This document shows, in pieces, positions 22,377 to 32,487 of a stretch of 64,000 nucleotides of DNA. Source of the stretch: Diaporthe sp. PMI_573 (Eukaryota; Ascomycota; Sordariomycetes; Diaporthales; Diaporthaceae); assembly GCA_021399435.1 (NCBI GenBank), contig JAJTUP010000065.1, forward strand, positions 62,001 through 126,000, read 5' to 3'. How positions within the stretch are numbered: the first letter of the stretch is position 1; each line of letters begins with the position of its first letter. A program made the translations under genes and the position numbers. The notes under the pieces are model-generated. The model did no database searches. It saw nothing but the letters and a program-made list of their open reading frames with translations, and was not told the DNA's origin.

Positions 22377-23093
22377 GAGCGCTGGATGAAGAACACCCGG
22401 TCCTACCAGCCTGGATATACCACTGGGGAGCCCGCATCGACGAGGTAGACAACTATCGAGACCAGAAAACAACCCGTTCGCTCTTCACACACAGCCTGGC
22501 CAGGCTGAGAAACTTGCACGGCTTGTCGGAAATACTAGCGAATAGACTGACTTCCATATTTCTGGCATTGTCCCTGTGCGCTGGCAAAGTCTAAGCCGGG
22601 GGTCTGTTAAGTCACGAATTATTCGTGGTGGTAGCTTTATGAAATGTGCAGACAGTCGGTGGACGAGTCTTCCACACTAGGAATGAGACCAACGCATCCA
22701 TGCACGCCCCTCCCCTTCTCGAGAAAGGTGCGGCGCCAGCTTGATCCTTGATCCTCCTGACTGTACGAGGCGTGACACGATGAACAAAGCAATTCTCATA
22801 CGCGCTCTCCGCTCGTCTCCCGTTGGGAACACATAACAGAAGTGGCGGCAGAAGGGGTACGTTTATAATAGCTAGTTAATAATCGTTGTCGGTATTAGTC
22901 TAGTCCCAGGCTAGACAGTAGGAAGGAATACCCTATTATAGAAGTAGCAGTTATTCTCAACCTCTAGGAACTATACTGTATAGAACAGCTAAGTTACTAG
23001 TGGCTCTATGCTTTTAGAATACCAATAGTACTTAACGCGCTATGTAATGCTTCTTGCGGTACTCTGTAGCTCCACTCTATATACTATTAGCTC
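22377..23093. other. Intergenic, AT-rich toward the right
   Basis: No gene was recognised. The stretch 22860-23090 is strongly AT-rich with many TA steps, as in RIP-affected fungal repeats. Confidence 0.5.
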
Positions 23094-23295
23094 TACCGTA
23101 TTAATTCACCAAATTCGCCCAAACCCCTGTCATCGCCCTCCCTTAACACAGCTTAGTGACAGTCTAAGGATGGTTTAGGGTTTTCGTTGAGCCACATTGA
23201 ACCACCAGATCTCTCCACTTTTCCTTTGAATACAGAGTTCAATTGGCTTCTGCCACTGACAGGGGGTTGGACGAATTTGGTGAATTAATACGGTA
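23094..23295. mobile_element. 202-bp MITE with 39-bp terminal inverted repeats
   Basis: Left arm 23094-23132 starts TACCGTATTAATTCACC and reads through AAACCCCTGTCA. Right arm 23257-23295 is its complement with three mismatches. TA at each extreme fits the TA target duplication of the Tc1/mariner-pogo superfamily. The interior carries no coding capacity. It directly precedes a mariner transposase fragment. Confidence 0.8.
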
Positions 23296-23304
23296 GGAGC
23301 CCTG

Positions 23305-23573
23305 CTTTAAACTTCACGATGTCAAGCGTTTGCTCTGGTGTGGCAATTCTCCTGATCTCAATATGATTGAGCCAGTCTGGCCCGAGCTAAAGAGGAGAAC
23401 AACACGCCGTGGAGCGCCAACGTCGGGCTCAGAAGGTGAAGCAGTCTGGAGGAAGCAGTGGAGGGTATTCGAGCAAGAACGTCTGCAAGCCTTCGTCGAG
23501 AGAATCCCATGGCACATCCAGCAGGTGATTCGCTGCGAGGGCGGCAATGAGTATAAATCATGCAGGGCATAGC
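23305..23573 (+). mobile_element. Tc1/mariner transposase C-terminal fragment
   Basis: The plus strand reads FKLHDVKRLLWCGNSPDLNM followed by IEPVWPELKRRTTRRGAP, a divergent linker, and ERIPWHIQQVIRCEGGNEYK, ending at TAG 23571-23573. GNSPDLNMIEPVWPELK is the signature around the last catalytic residues of Tc1-type DDE transposases. The HTH domains and the first two-thirds of the catalytic domain are missing. It belongs to the same superfamily as the fragment at 11597-11876 but covers a different part. Confidence 0.85.
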
Positions 23574-23951
23574 CGATATAAACGCGTAAGGTTGTACCCG
23601 AGACCTCAATGTAGTGTACGGAGGTGCAGCCCAAATATTCTTCGCCAAGAAGCAAGGGGGGCTCATTTTGTCTGTCTAAATGCAGCCGAAGAGGGCTACA
23701 TGCCTTCCCCACAGGATAGCTTGTGTTTACTTTCTACTTCTGGAACAAGGTTCCTTTTGTGTTTAGCGCTCGCAAAAAGAAACCTGGCTCAGGGTAGCAT
23801 CATCTGGTGGAGCAGAGTCTCTACTAGCTTTGCTTATCTCAAGGGGGCTGGTATGTCCCGACTTCACTGGGGTCAGCATAATTACGGAGGAAAGCTCAAA
23901 GCGGCAGTTTCATTCGAAGGCCTCGACTAGAGTAACATCATATAATTGTTA
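23574..23951. other. No gene recognised
   Basis: Short frames only. This stretch separates the mariner relic from the 3' end of the nuclease-like gene. Confidence 0.4.
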
Positions 23952-25889
23952 CTACCGCTTGCCTCGCTTCTTCTTCCGCTCTGTTGCAAGCTCCTTTGTC
24001 CAGAACACCCGCCCGGACTTGGGGCTTTGCCAGGAGAGACAGCTGGTTCCGTCATCCAATGTGCGCTCTACCCAGTCAGACACTTCAGTCTTGACCTCCT
24101 GGTCCTGTAGATTGTTGAAACAAAGTTTCCCTTTATGCCAATATGTTTCCACCAATATAGAGTTAGTTGCACCGGCCTGTGCTGAGCCAGTAGGAGGTGG
24201 GGACGACTTGGTAGCTCTTGTGCTTCGTGTTCGACTCTTCGATGCGTGGTGCTCCTTTACGCTTGAACGTGGGCTGCGGTGGCGCTTAGATCGGGTTTGA
24301 TAAGAGCTGAGGCTCGACGTGAAGCTGGTCGTGAAACTCATCGATGGACCATCAATGCCCGGTGCTATAGACGCTTGGCTCAGGTCTTGCGAATCGTCAT
24401 CGGCATAGAGATAATGGGAAGGGGAGAGCGCTTCGTTGTCATCCGTGGTCGTGGCGTCGGCATTCGCATCTCGGGTGTCTCGGGGTGCAACGTACTCTGT
24501 ACAATCCACAAATTCGTCACAGGTCGAGTCATCCTCGTGTTGTATGTCGATTGTGGCGTCAAAGGATTGAGCAGCGGCCGTCCCTGGCTGAGATGCTCTG
24601 GTGTTCGCAGCTTGGATGAAGCTATCCCGGTGTTGTTTCGCCAAGTCTCTGACATTTCTGAACGCACTGGCTCCCTGGACGAACGTTTCGCGAGTGTCTG
24701 TCATGTCAAAACCGCGTATTTTAGACATGTGGTACTCGGGCCGTCCTCCCTCGGTTGTCGGCGCCTTGACGTAATGGGCAAAGAGCTGGAGCTGGCCGCC
24801 GTGATAAATCGAGCTGTAGGTGTAGGCCTGGCCATCATATTTTGGCTCCTCCCTTCTATAGCTCTGTAGACTGTGTATACCGCGAGATCCAATTGCTCCG
24901 TCGTAGCGGGCTTGTCGTGTCGCCACAGCTAGACTCCCATCTGGCCCTTTGACTTCCAAGAAGAAGTTCGGCGCCATCGGTTTGTCCTCCATGGTCGACG
25001 GTATGATGTGGCCAGCGAGCTCGTCACGGATCGATCGGTCGAGTTCTTCGGGGTACGCACCGTAGTAAAGGTCTGGATTCGCCGGGGCTAGGGTGCCATC
25101 TGTGAGGGCCTCGAGGTTCCCGAATAGCGTGTTCATGGCGGACGGGTGATCTGTTCGCCTTGCGCCGATGATGGTCGGAACCACATGTGCCTTCACGTCG
25201 TCCTCGTCCTTGGCCTGGGCACTGCTATCCTGGAAGGTCTCAAACGCACCGTCTGAGAACTTGGAAGGCGAGAGCGACCGCCTCGGAACTGCTAGGGCCG
25301 CTCTTATTTCTTCCAAGTCCGGCCTTTGTGATCTCCAAGTCGGGTGTATAGCATGGTCGGTCAAATGCTGTTCGAAGCCACGGTTGTATGGGGTTGTCGA
25401 CTTGGTCTTGGTCGTCCCTGAGGTTGTTGGGAGAGTTGTTGGGTCAGTCGACCTGGTCGCTCGGCTTTGTGAAGAAGAGCTCATGGCGCCAGCGGGGTGG
25501 TTGTTGTTTGTCGCGGGACGATACCCTCGAAGATCACGCAAGTCCGGACCGCCGTGTCTCGCAAATTGAGCAAGCTCTCTAGTGGTAGCGACCGTAAGGT
25601 CGTGGGCAAGCCTTGTCGAAGGCGGAGGACGGGAAGGTCGAGTACTGGTCCGCCTGTCGAGTTCTTCCAAGGCGCTGTGGATGAGAGGGACTTTGGATAA
25701 TCTGTCCCAGAACTCAGGCGGATACTGCCAAGCAGTATGATGTTCAATCGTCGGTCGAGGTCTCTTTACCTGGCGGTCGTTTTGCGAAGGCTCGTCGACG
25801 CGCTGTCTCTTTAGACCCTTCGTAGGAGAATCGCCTTGCTGCGAGGGCTCGTCGGCGCGCTGTTGCTTTCGATATTGTGGTCTCGCCAT
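23952..25889 (-). CDS. PD-(D/E)XK nuclease-like fungal protein (DUF7924-type)
   Basis: A single uninterrupted minus-strand frame of 645 aa starts at the ATG at 25889. The N-terminus is basic with two imperfect copies of QRxDEPSQ and NLS-like clusters (LKRQRVDEPSQ, VKRPRP). It includes AWQYPPEFWDRLSKVPL and later NRGFEQHLTDHAIHP. The central domain carries YYGAYPEELD, then NFFLEVKGPDGS, where E-x-K is the typical second half of a PD-(D/E)XK active site, followed by TRQARYDGAIGSRGIHSLQS and YSSIYHGGQLQLFAHY. The C-terminal 200 residues are low-complexity Ser/Thr/Asp-rich, ending in a KKKRGKR tail. This architecture is widespread and lineage-expanded in filamentous fungi, and its biochemical function is not established. 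The basic tracts suggest nuclear location (inference). The neighbour at 26784-27823 lies on the same strand about 0.9 kb upstream. Confidence 0.75.
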   Translation of the reverse strand: MARPQYRKQQRADEPSQQGDSPTKGLKRQRVDEPSQNDRQVKRPRPTIEHHTAWQYPPEFWDRLSKVPLIHSALEELDRRTSTRPSRPPPSTRLAHDLTVATTRELAQFARHGGPDLRDLRGYRPATNNNHPAGAMSSSSQSRATRSTDPTTLPTTSGTTKTKSTTPYNRGFEQHLTDHAIHPTWRSQRPDLEEIRAALAVPRRSLSPSKFSDGAFETFQDSSAQAKDEDDVKAHVVPTIIGARRTDHPSAMNTLFGNLEALTDGTLAPANPDLYYGAYPEELDRSIRDELAGHIIPSTMEDKPMAPNFFLEVKGPDGSLAVATRQARYDGAIGSRGIHSLQSYRREEPKYDGQAYTYSSIYHGGQLQLFAHYVKAPTTEGGRPEYHMSKIRGFDMTDTRETFVQGASAFRNVRDLAKQHRDSFIQAANTRASQPGTAAAQSFDATIDIQHEDDSTCDEFVDCTEYVAPRDTRDANADATTTDDNEALSPSHYLYADDDSQDLSQASIAPGIDGPSMSFTTSFTSSLSSYQTRSKRHRSPRSSVKEHHASKSRTRSTRATKSSPPPTGSAQAGATNSILVETYWHKGKLCFNNLQDQEVKTEVSDWVERTLDDGTSCLSWQSPKSGRVFWTKELATERKKKRGKR

Positions 25890-26783
25890 GAGTGACCCAT
25901 CTTTGAAAGCCGAAATCGAGAGGGGAATTCGGGGAGGGGGGGTTGTTCAGGTCGCTGCGAAGGCCCCGTCGTGTTGGTTATCCGCGTTTGAGCTGGCGCT
26001 GCAGGAAGCAAAAGCAGTTGAGGGTGGTGTGAAGGATAGCTGATTGATTGGAGAAGAATGTTTCATGCGCATATGCGGGTCGGCAACTCATTTGCCCGAG
26101 ATGCTCTAAGCCAGCCATTAGCCGCTAGCTTCGGAACCTTCGTCGCTGACAAAGGCTTCCTCGCCACGTCGCAGGCCTGCGATCGCGACCACCATGGACC
26201 TGAAATGAGATGCTGGTCCCGAACAGTTGCAGGATCCTGTCGAAAGGGTGTGTGGGGAAATTATCGACTGAGGAGGATCGCGCCGTGCATGCGCGTCAAC
26301 CCAATGACCCATTCTCTAAGTGCAGTACAGGCCAATGGTTAACCGCTCGGGGAGGGTCGTGTGTGGACTATCGTTTCGCCCTGCCTATCGTTGTTGGTGA
26401 TGAAGGAGGAGAGTGATCGGCATGTGCTCAGGTCACAGTCAATGGTATTGGTGGCGCGGGGATAGAGGGAGCAATTGAGGCTTTCAATCGGCTGCGCACG
26501 GGTCACGATCCGAGTGAGTCGGCTGTCGCCCGCGACAGGCTCAAGATCGGGGTACACTTCGTTAGTTTGTGTATCGGAGCCTGATGGCCTCAGCTAGCCC
26601 CAAGGCCAGCTGGCTTACGGGATCTTCAGCGGAAAGGGTTCTTCAATGCTTGCAAATTCTTCGTCCTAAATCGGATTGATGGTGTATGATTATCTGCGAA
26701 CACAAAATGACTAATCTGACCGTGGTCTGGCAAATCTACTGGGCGCGGCTCACGTACGAAACCGGCCCCCCACCCCCAGTCAG
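25890..26783. other. Intergenic between two minus-strand genes
   Basis: Presumed promoter of the nuclease-like gene. No additional coding region or repeat was recognised. Confidence 0.45.
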
Positions 26784-27823
26784 CTACGCCTTCGCTGCCG
26801 ATTCTGCCGGTTTGGCTGCACCCTCAGCAGGCAAATAAAGCTTTGACGATGGTACAGGCTTCGCTCTTGGCCTTGAGTGTGATCTTGGTTGGGAGATGTT
26901 AGGCTCAAGGGTTATCCTGGAAGCGTCTCGACGCGCCGCAATACGTGCGCTGCGACGGGGTCCTTGCGACATTGCCTGAACGTCATCCTGGTGCGAACTG
27001 CCAACGGCGAGATTTTCGGGTTGTGAATCTTGAGCCGCTTCTTGATCCGTCACCATGCCGGGTTCTGGCTGTGTCTCTGTGGCTGTTGACGGGGTCCTTG
27101 CGCTGGCCAGCCTTGGTTCTCGAAGGCCAATCCTCACCCTTTTCGGGGTTTGTCTCTCCGGAGGCTCTTCATCGGTGGTGAGCCTCCTCTTCGTCCTCCT
27201 CCTTCCATCAGACACAGGTCTGTTTGCTTTGGACTGGTTCATCTCAGCCTTAATCAAAGGAACCTGGTCCAGAACCCATTGCACAAGGACGCGGTGACGA
27301 GCAGCATCTCTTTTCGCATCCGCGTAGTCGAACGTTCCCCGAATAAATTCTGTGATTCGATCGTTCCGTTTCCGGATCTGCCCGAACCGTCGCTTTGCAG
27401 CAAGCAATTTCTCTGCGCCGATTTCAACATTGACATCCGCTTTGCCTTGGGAATACGCAAACGCTTCGGATCTTCCTGGGTCAACACATAGATTCGTTTC
27501 GCTTCAGACTCTGCCCTCTGCACAGCCTTCATGGCTTTGTCCTCTTCTGTCTGACGCTCCATCGGAGACGCCGTAGTCCGCAAGAACTCTTTCGTCTCGT
27601 GAGGTCTTAGTACGTCTATGTCGACAAGCTCCTGCCACGCCTTGTCGTGCTCTGGCTCCGGGCGTTCGATGTCGCTGGTGTAATTGGTGACACTGGCTCG
27701 GGCTATCTGTGCCTTAGACCGGCAAGTGCTGGCTACTCCAGATGAGGTGCAACATAATTTGGCTCTTCTCGAAGGAGTCAAGGCCTGGTCGATCAATGCC
27801 GGGAGAGATGACATTGCGGACAA
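26784..27823 (-). pseudogene. Unnamed fungal protein, frameshifted near 27468
   Basis: Two overlapping minus-strand frames read as one protein interrupted by a one-base loss. The upstream frame (from 27823) reads ERPEPEHDKAWQELVDIDVL, RPHETKEFL, AESEAKRIYVLTQEDP. The downstream frame then gives EAFAYSQGKADVNVEIGAEK followed by LLAAKRRFGQIRKRNDRITE and ends at 26784. Inserting one base after the GATCC near 27468 would join DP to EAFAYSQ. The C-terminal half is basic with NLS-like KRVRIGLREPR, RRSARIAARR. I do not recognise a catalytic motif. The upstream end before ERPEPEH looks unrelated and the ATG is doubtful. By layout, strand and composition it could be a partner of the nuclease-like gene downstream, but that is inference. 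The frameshift may be real or an assembly error. Confidence 0.5.
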
Positions 27824-28016
27824 CTTGGAGCAGCCTCTGGCCCTTTTTGGCTTCTACCAAAACCTAGAGGGGGAAAGGGTCAAGATTTTAGAGCGGCTAC
27901 AACTGGCTGTGGCTCTAGCTCAGGTGGATGCCGTTGCGGATCATCTGAATAAGGTGGCAGACGATTATCGTGAGCACCACACGCGACAGGACCCTGCTTG
28001 TCTTGAAGAATCGTAA
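27684..28016 (+). CDS. Small helical ORF of unknown function
   Basis: A plus-strand frame of 110 codons reads TPDEVQHNLALLEGVKAWSI, NAGRDDIADNLEQPLALF, LERLQLAVALAQVDAVADHL and NKVADDYREHH. It is hydrophilic and rich in heptad-like helices. It overlaps the 5' part of the minus-strand gene above; the minus frame looks poor exactly where this one looks protein-like. It opens from a GTG with no good ATG, so it is more likely a gene fragment than a complete gene. It resembles the helical N-terminal regions of fungal STAND-type or ankyrin proteins only in general character. Confidence 0.3.
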   Translation: MVTLARAICALDRQVLATPDEVQHNLALLEGVKAWSINAGRDDIADNLEQPLALFGFYQNLEGERVKILERLQLAVALAQVDAVADHLNKVADDYREHHTRQDPACLEES

Positions 28017-28446
28017 AATCCCGTGGTTTGTTTGACAGCCGGGCAAAGGTCCAAGAAGGGCAACGGTGTAACTAATAAATAGGAGGAATTGTTAGGAGTG
28101 TCTCAAGTGCAACAGATGGAGTATAGAAGGAATGGTAGCCGGATTCCTTTGTCTCAGATCATGGCAAATGGACGGGCATTCGGGAACAAGACCTCCAACA
28201 CATAACAACATCTCGATGTCCAACACATCAAGCAGGGAATTCTCTGGGGAAAATTAGCAATTTCTAAGTAGTTCCGTTCTAAATCCACATACCGGTACAT
28301 ATAAGGTGCCGGGTGCCTGCCGGGACAACATTGCTGTATTCTTGTAGTGCTTACCTACCTAGGTACCCTGCCGCCTAGCTCTCTATGTTTACGCCTCTCG
28401 GCCTCCCGGTGACGCCCTTATTTTTCTGCACACCACACCTATACTG

Positions 28447-28788
28447 ATGCCCGACGAGCAGATTATCTCGTGGCTCTAAGGCATCGAGTCTGCGGCCGCA
28501 AGGGATACAAACCTTGCACGGCCGCTGAGGACCCGACGAGAATTAAAGCGGCGACGATAGATGCCTACGCCGACCGTATCTACTACCGAGATGGCCGATA
28601 AATGCGATGCGATGCCGCCTACCAAGAGACGGCGGCCCAACGATGCCGACAATGATGTCCCGGACACCGATTGTACGCCTAGGGGGAGGAGCGATAAGGC
28701 CGTGTCGGCCTCGGAAAGGACAGGCAGCAGCCGCTCGTCTGCCATTACCGCAATTAGATTACACATGTGCAGGACCAACCTACCGTGA
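28447..28788 (+). pseudogene. Decayed 5' end of a PD-(D/E)XK nuclease-like gene
   Basis: From the ATG at 28447 the frame reads MPDEQIISWL, TAA (28477), GIESAAARDTNLARPLRTR, TAG (28558), then MPTPTVSTTEMADKCDAMPP, TKRRRPNDADNDVPDTDCTP and RGRSDKAVSASERTGSSRSS. The start MPDEQIISWL, the KRRRP basic cluster and the following acidic Asp-rich part match the N-terminal layout of fungal PD-(D/E)XK nuclease-like proteins (recognition by pattern, no alignment run). Both stops fit C-to-T changes of Gln codons. The nuclease core is absent. The fragment ends at a 15-bp direct repeat (ATTAGATTACACATG at 28752 and 28787). Confidence 0.5.
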
Positions 28789-28801
28789 TTAGATTACACA
28801 T

Positions 28802-31800
28802 GATCCGTGTCCCAAACTGTACTCAGGTGATGCAGCAACCTCTTCATGTTGGGTCTTTTGAGTCTTGACATGGGAACTTGACAATAAATTCTCATACGAA
28901 CTCGTGTCAAGGGTCCGCTTCGTTGGTCGAGGTGTAGGAGGCGAGCTAGCGGACCAAGCGAGCTGATTCTGCACCATGGTGGCGCTGGTGTCCTAAGAAT
29001 TATCTGGGTGATGAGAAATAACGGTAGTCATTCATGCAATGATGTTTCTGAAGGTGTCAACTCGGAAGCCACGGGTCGATTCCGGCGTCACGCCAGTTCT
29101 GAACCTCCTGAGATAAGGCGGGAAAGCGCGGTTGTCTCAGCAGTCTCAGATGACTTGAGGCGGAAGTGGCCTGGGGGCGAAAGACTGGTACCCAGGGCTG
29201 GTTCTGATTCGTAGAAGCCATATTCAGCAAATAAATAGGTGGGTTGACTTGCATGTAGCTTTAGAGGGCCCCCGTTTCCGGTGCTGCCCTTTGAGGACAG
29301 CGTCGTTGGTCTGTGCGGGGATTCTGAGGCAGGGACCCTGAAATAAAGTTATCTACTTCGGCAGATGTTCTGGGGTCTTGTTCTGGTATTGTGGTATCCA
29401 CTGGGACGGAAGAGTGTCCATCAGCCGTAATGTAGCGTTCTCTCCTGCACACCCAGATCCCGGCTTGTCTACCATAACCCTACTCTGGATGGTATCGAAG
29501 ATACGAATTGCATGTCATGGTGCAACCTTCCAGATGTACGGATTGTTGCAGTTCAACACTCCAATGCCAGACCCCGTAGCTGCCTGGGGCCCCTGACGAC
29601 TTGCCAGGGTAGACGCGTCCGGCGACAGATTCGTCGCGTATCATACTATGAGCTGCCATGCGCAACCTACCCGGGACACCTCCGAAGTACGTGGTGATCG
29701 ACGATCAAATCGATCGATTGGAGGTTTGATCGATATGATATCGATCGATTGAGAGGTTGGATCGATCGATCGAAATCGAAATCGAATCGATTAATCGAAT
29801 CGATCAAATCGATCAGTCGATCGATTTCCAACCCTGGCATTCAGCTACTCCGAGTGGTTCTTTGGCATGCTAGGCCCGTTATTGTCCTGACATGCCCCAG
29901 ATGTCGGTCCCATGTCCCCTCCCGTCTGTCTTTAGCGTTAAAACTTGCCCGGAAGGTTCGGTCCGGTGCATCTGGTCACAGTTGGACGGTTTGCGAGACT
30001 GGCGCGATGCCGTGGGACGTGGGGAATCACACCTTGCATGATTTAGTGCCGTACTTCAAGCCTGCTCTCCGAACCGTTCGATCAACCAGCTGCCTCATCG
30101 GATATGTATTTTGGTGACCTAGTCATCTGGCTTCTGGCGGCCGATTTAGGAGCTGCTACGCACTAGACCTCCGCACAGGGGGGTTCGTACCTGGTCGTCC
30201 CGGCCGCGTCGTCTCTTGATCTAGACCGCTGACCCCCGGTCAAGGACCCGGGCAGTTTCTGGTTCAACATCTACCTGCATAGTCACTCCCATATCCGTAC
30301 ATAGGCATGATGTACCAGCTACTTTGCATTTCCGAAGAAAATCTGTCTAGCTGGCTAGCTAATCTGTCAGGCGGATATTGCTTCATCTATCAGATTAATG
30401 TCAAGGCCAAGGGTCTCAGATCTCGGAATGGCTTCGAATTTTGGGAGATCGAAACACAGTAGCACAACGTGGGACAGCGCCGTGTCCTGCCTGTCCATCC
30501 CGGCATGACAGGCGATCTTGTCGCACAGCAGGCAGTCGGCACACAAGTGAGCACGAACACACAGAATGCGGGCCCCACTGCTGGCTATACTCCATAGTCT
30601 TTGTGCAATTCTGGAACCACCGCAGTGTTCAAGAGACACAAAGCGGGGCAGCCGATCCTCCTTATGGCACGGTTGTAACCTTTGGGGCTCTCGATGTGCC
30701 CATTGTTTGCCACCATTTGGTTTCACCACTCAAATCCCCAGTCCCAAATGCTGGGAATAAATCCACAGGCAAAATCCTCACGGAACCTAGCTTCCCCACA
30801 CCTGCCGTCTGTAGTTGTCTGTCTGCTTAGACTATCAGCCCCCCCCCCGGTTCGGTATACCCAACAAGCAGACAGACAGTAAGATAGCCTGGGCATTCCA
30901 CAGGTGACCAATAAGCTTCGGCTTCCCTGAGAACTGCAATTTCGGGAGGACTTCAGCGCAGCTCACTATCCCCGCGGTTTGGATACGATGCCAAGGGCAC
31001 AGGCACAGCCAGTCAGGCGGTCAGCATGCAAAATGAACCGCCCGTAGCTTTGTACCGTATTCAGGATGCCACCGCTTTTCCTGCTAACTCCCACCACAAC
31101 CCTGAATTCTAACAAGTGATTTGATACGATTCAAATCAGACGCTTATTCTCAAGATGTCAATGTAATTAAAGTCAAGCACATATGACGCGGTTGTTGAGT
31201 CATCAGGATTCTAATATAAAGAGGGGTTTGGGCAAATTTGGGATTTACTTTGGAGTTCCAGGTTTGTTCCTTTTTTTCTTCCTTTTTTCTCTTTTTTCTT
31301 TTTGCTTTTTTGGCACGCTGGCAGTCAGGTTGCAATCGGTTAAAGTCAGAGAACCCCTCGGGGGCTACACTGGGTGGCACCCACAGGCCGGTGGCGAAAA
31401 GTAACCTCGGAAGATCCGCATCTTCTCCCGTTTGGCAACGACAGGCAACTCAACCCCTTGGGAAGCACCACAGGCAGCGCAGACGCTCCAGTTTCTTTTT
31501 TTGGGCATCCGGCCACTAGACGTGGGATTCTGGACGGTACGCCATTACATAATTGCCCAATCTGTTCCCACGTACACGTACTGCATAATGTACTGTGTGT
31601 GCATGTGCAGCCTTCGTGAAGTGAGGGCGACAGTCCCGTGCGTCCCCTGTTGGAATGCATTGGTGCCCGCACACAATTACGCACGCCCGCCCGTTGATAA
31701 TACTGAATCTAGACCTATGACCAACGTAAGCTCTTGGTCCTGTCGCCATCCCTCCCTGCCTATATTTTCCCCTCGGGAGCTTTGGTGCTTTTTGACGAGA

Positions 31801-32487
31801 CTCGATAGTCCGTCTATACAACCACCGCACACTTTTTCCCCGAGCGGCTGCTCCCTCGCTCCCCACTCTCTAGCTCTCACCCAGTAGCGTGCCGAGGTTC
31901 AGTTCCCTTATACCGCCGTAATATTGCGCTTCGCTCCGCAAACACTCGTCCTCCCAGCCTAGCCAGCCATCCCTTTACATTTCTCATATCTTCCTCGCTC
32001 GGGAAAGCCGCAACAGGCCCCATCAATTGTCACAGAGGCGACTCCGAGGAGATCGGCCGTAGAAAAGACTCATCCGGTCAGGTTCGTGATCTGCCGTTGA
32101 TTCAGGGCTCATCCAGAGTCGAGGTAATCTGGTGAAGTGCAGTGCGGAGCACACAGAATTGCCACGAGAGGTGGTGAGATTCTTATGCGCCAACCCCCTT
32201 GAGGAGGAACCACAACGTCACAACAAGCCACGAGGGAGCTCGATCCCGCTCCGCTCATTTTGGGAAGCAAAGTATCTCCGGATTTGCGGTGAACTCCAGA
32301 TACCGTTAATTACCAAGATCTACCACACCATCGTTGGCCAAGTGGGACCAACCCATCAATCAGCCTTGATTGAGAACAGTCAGAACCTTGCCAGAAAAGC
32401 ATACGGAGTACCCAGGTAGACTGGAAGGCTAATTACAGCACCCCTGCCGCTAACCGGTCGGCCGCCACCAACCTTGTACTGAGTACT
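28802..32487. other. Long region without a recognised gene
   Basis: About 3.7 kb. Frames of 60-150 codons overlap on both strands (for instance 29749-30117, 30367-30729, 31516-31866) without motifs or splice logic. It contains an ATCGAT-rich repeat (29697-29833), an 11-base C run near 30840 and a T-rich pyrimidine tract at 31268-31310. The final 500 bases probably serve as the upstream region of the regulator at 32488. Confidence 0.5.
29697..29833. repeat. ATCGATCGAT-type low-complexity repeat
   Basis: About 135 bases consist almost entirely of overlapping GATCGATC, AATCGAAT and ATCAAATC words. They are self-complementary throughout, so the stretch can fold back on itself in many registers. 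Confidence 0.8.
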
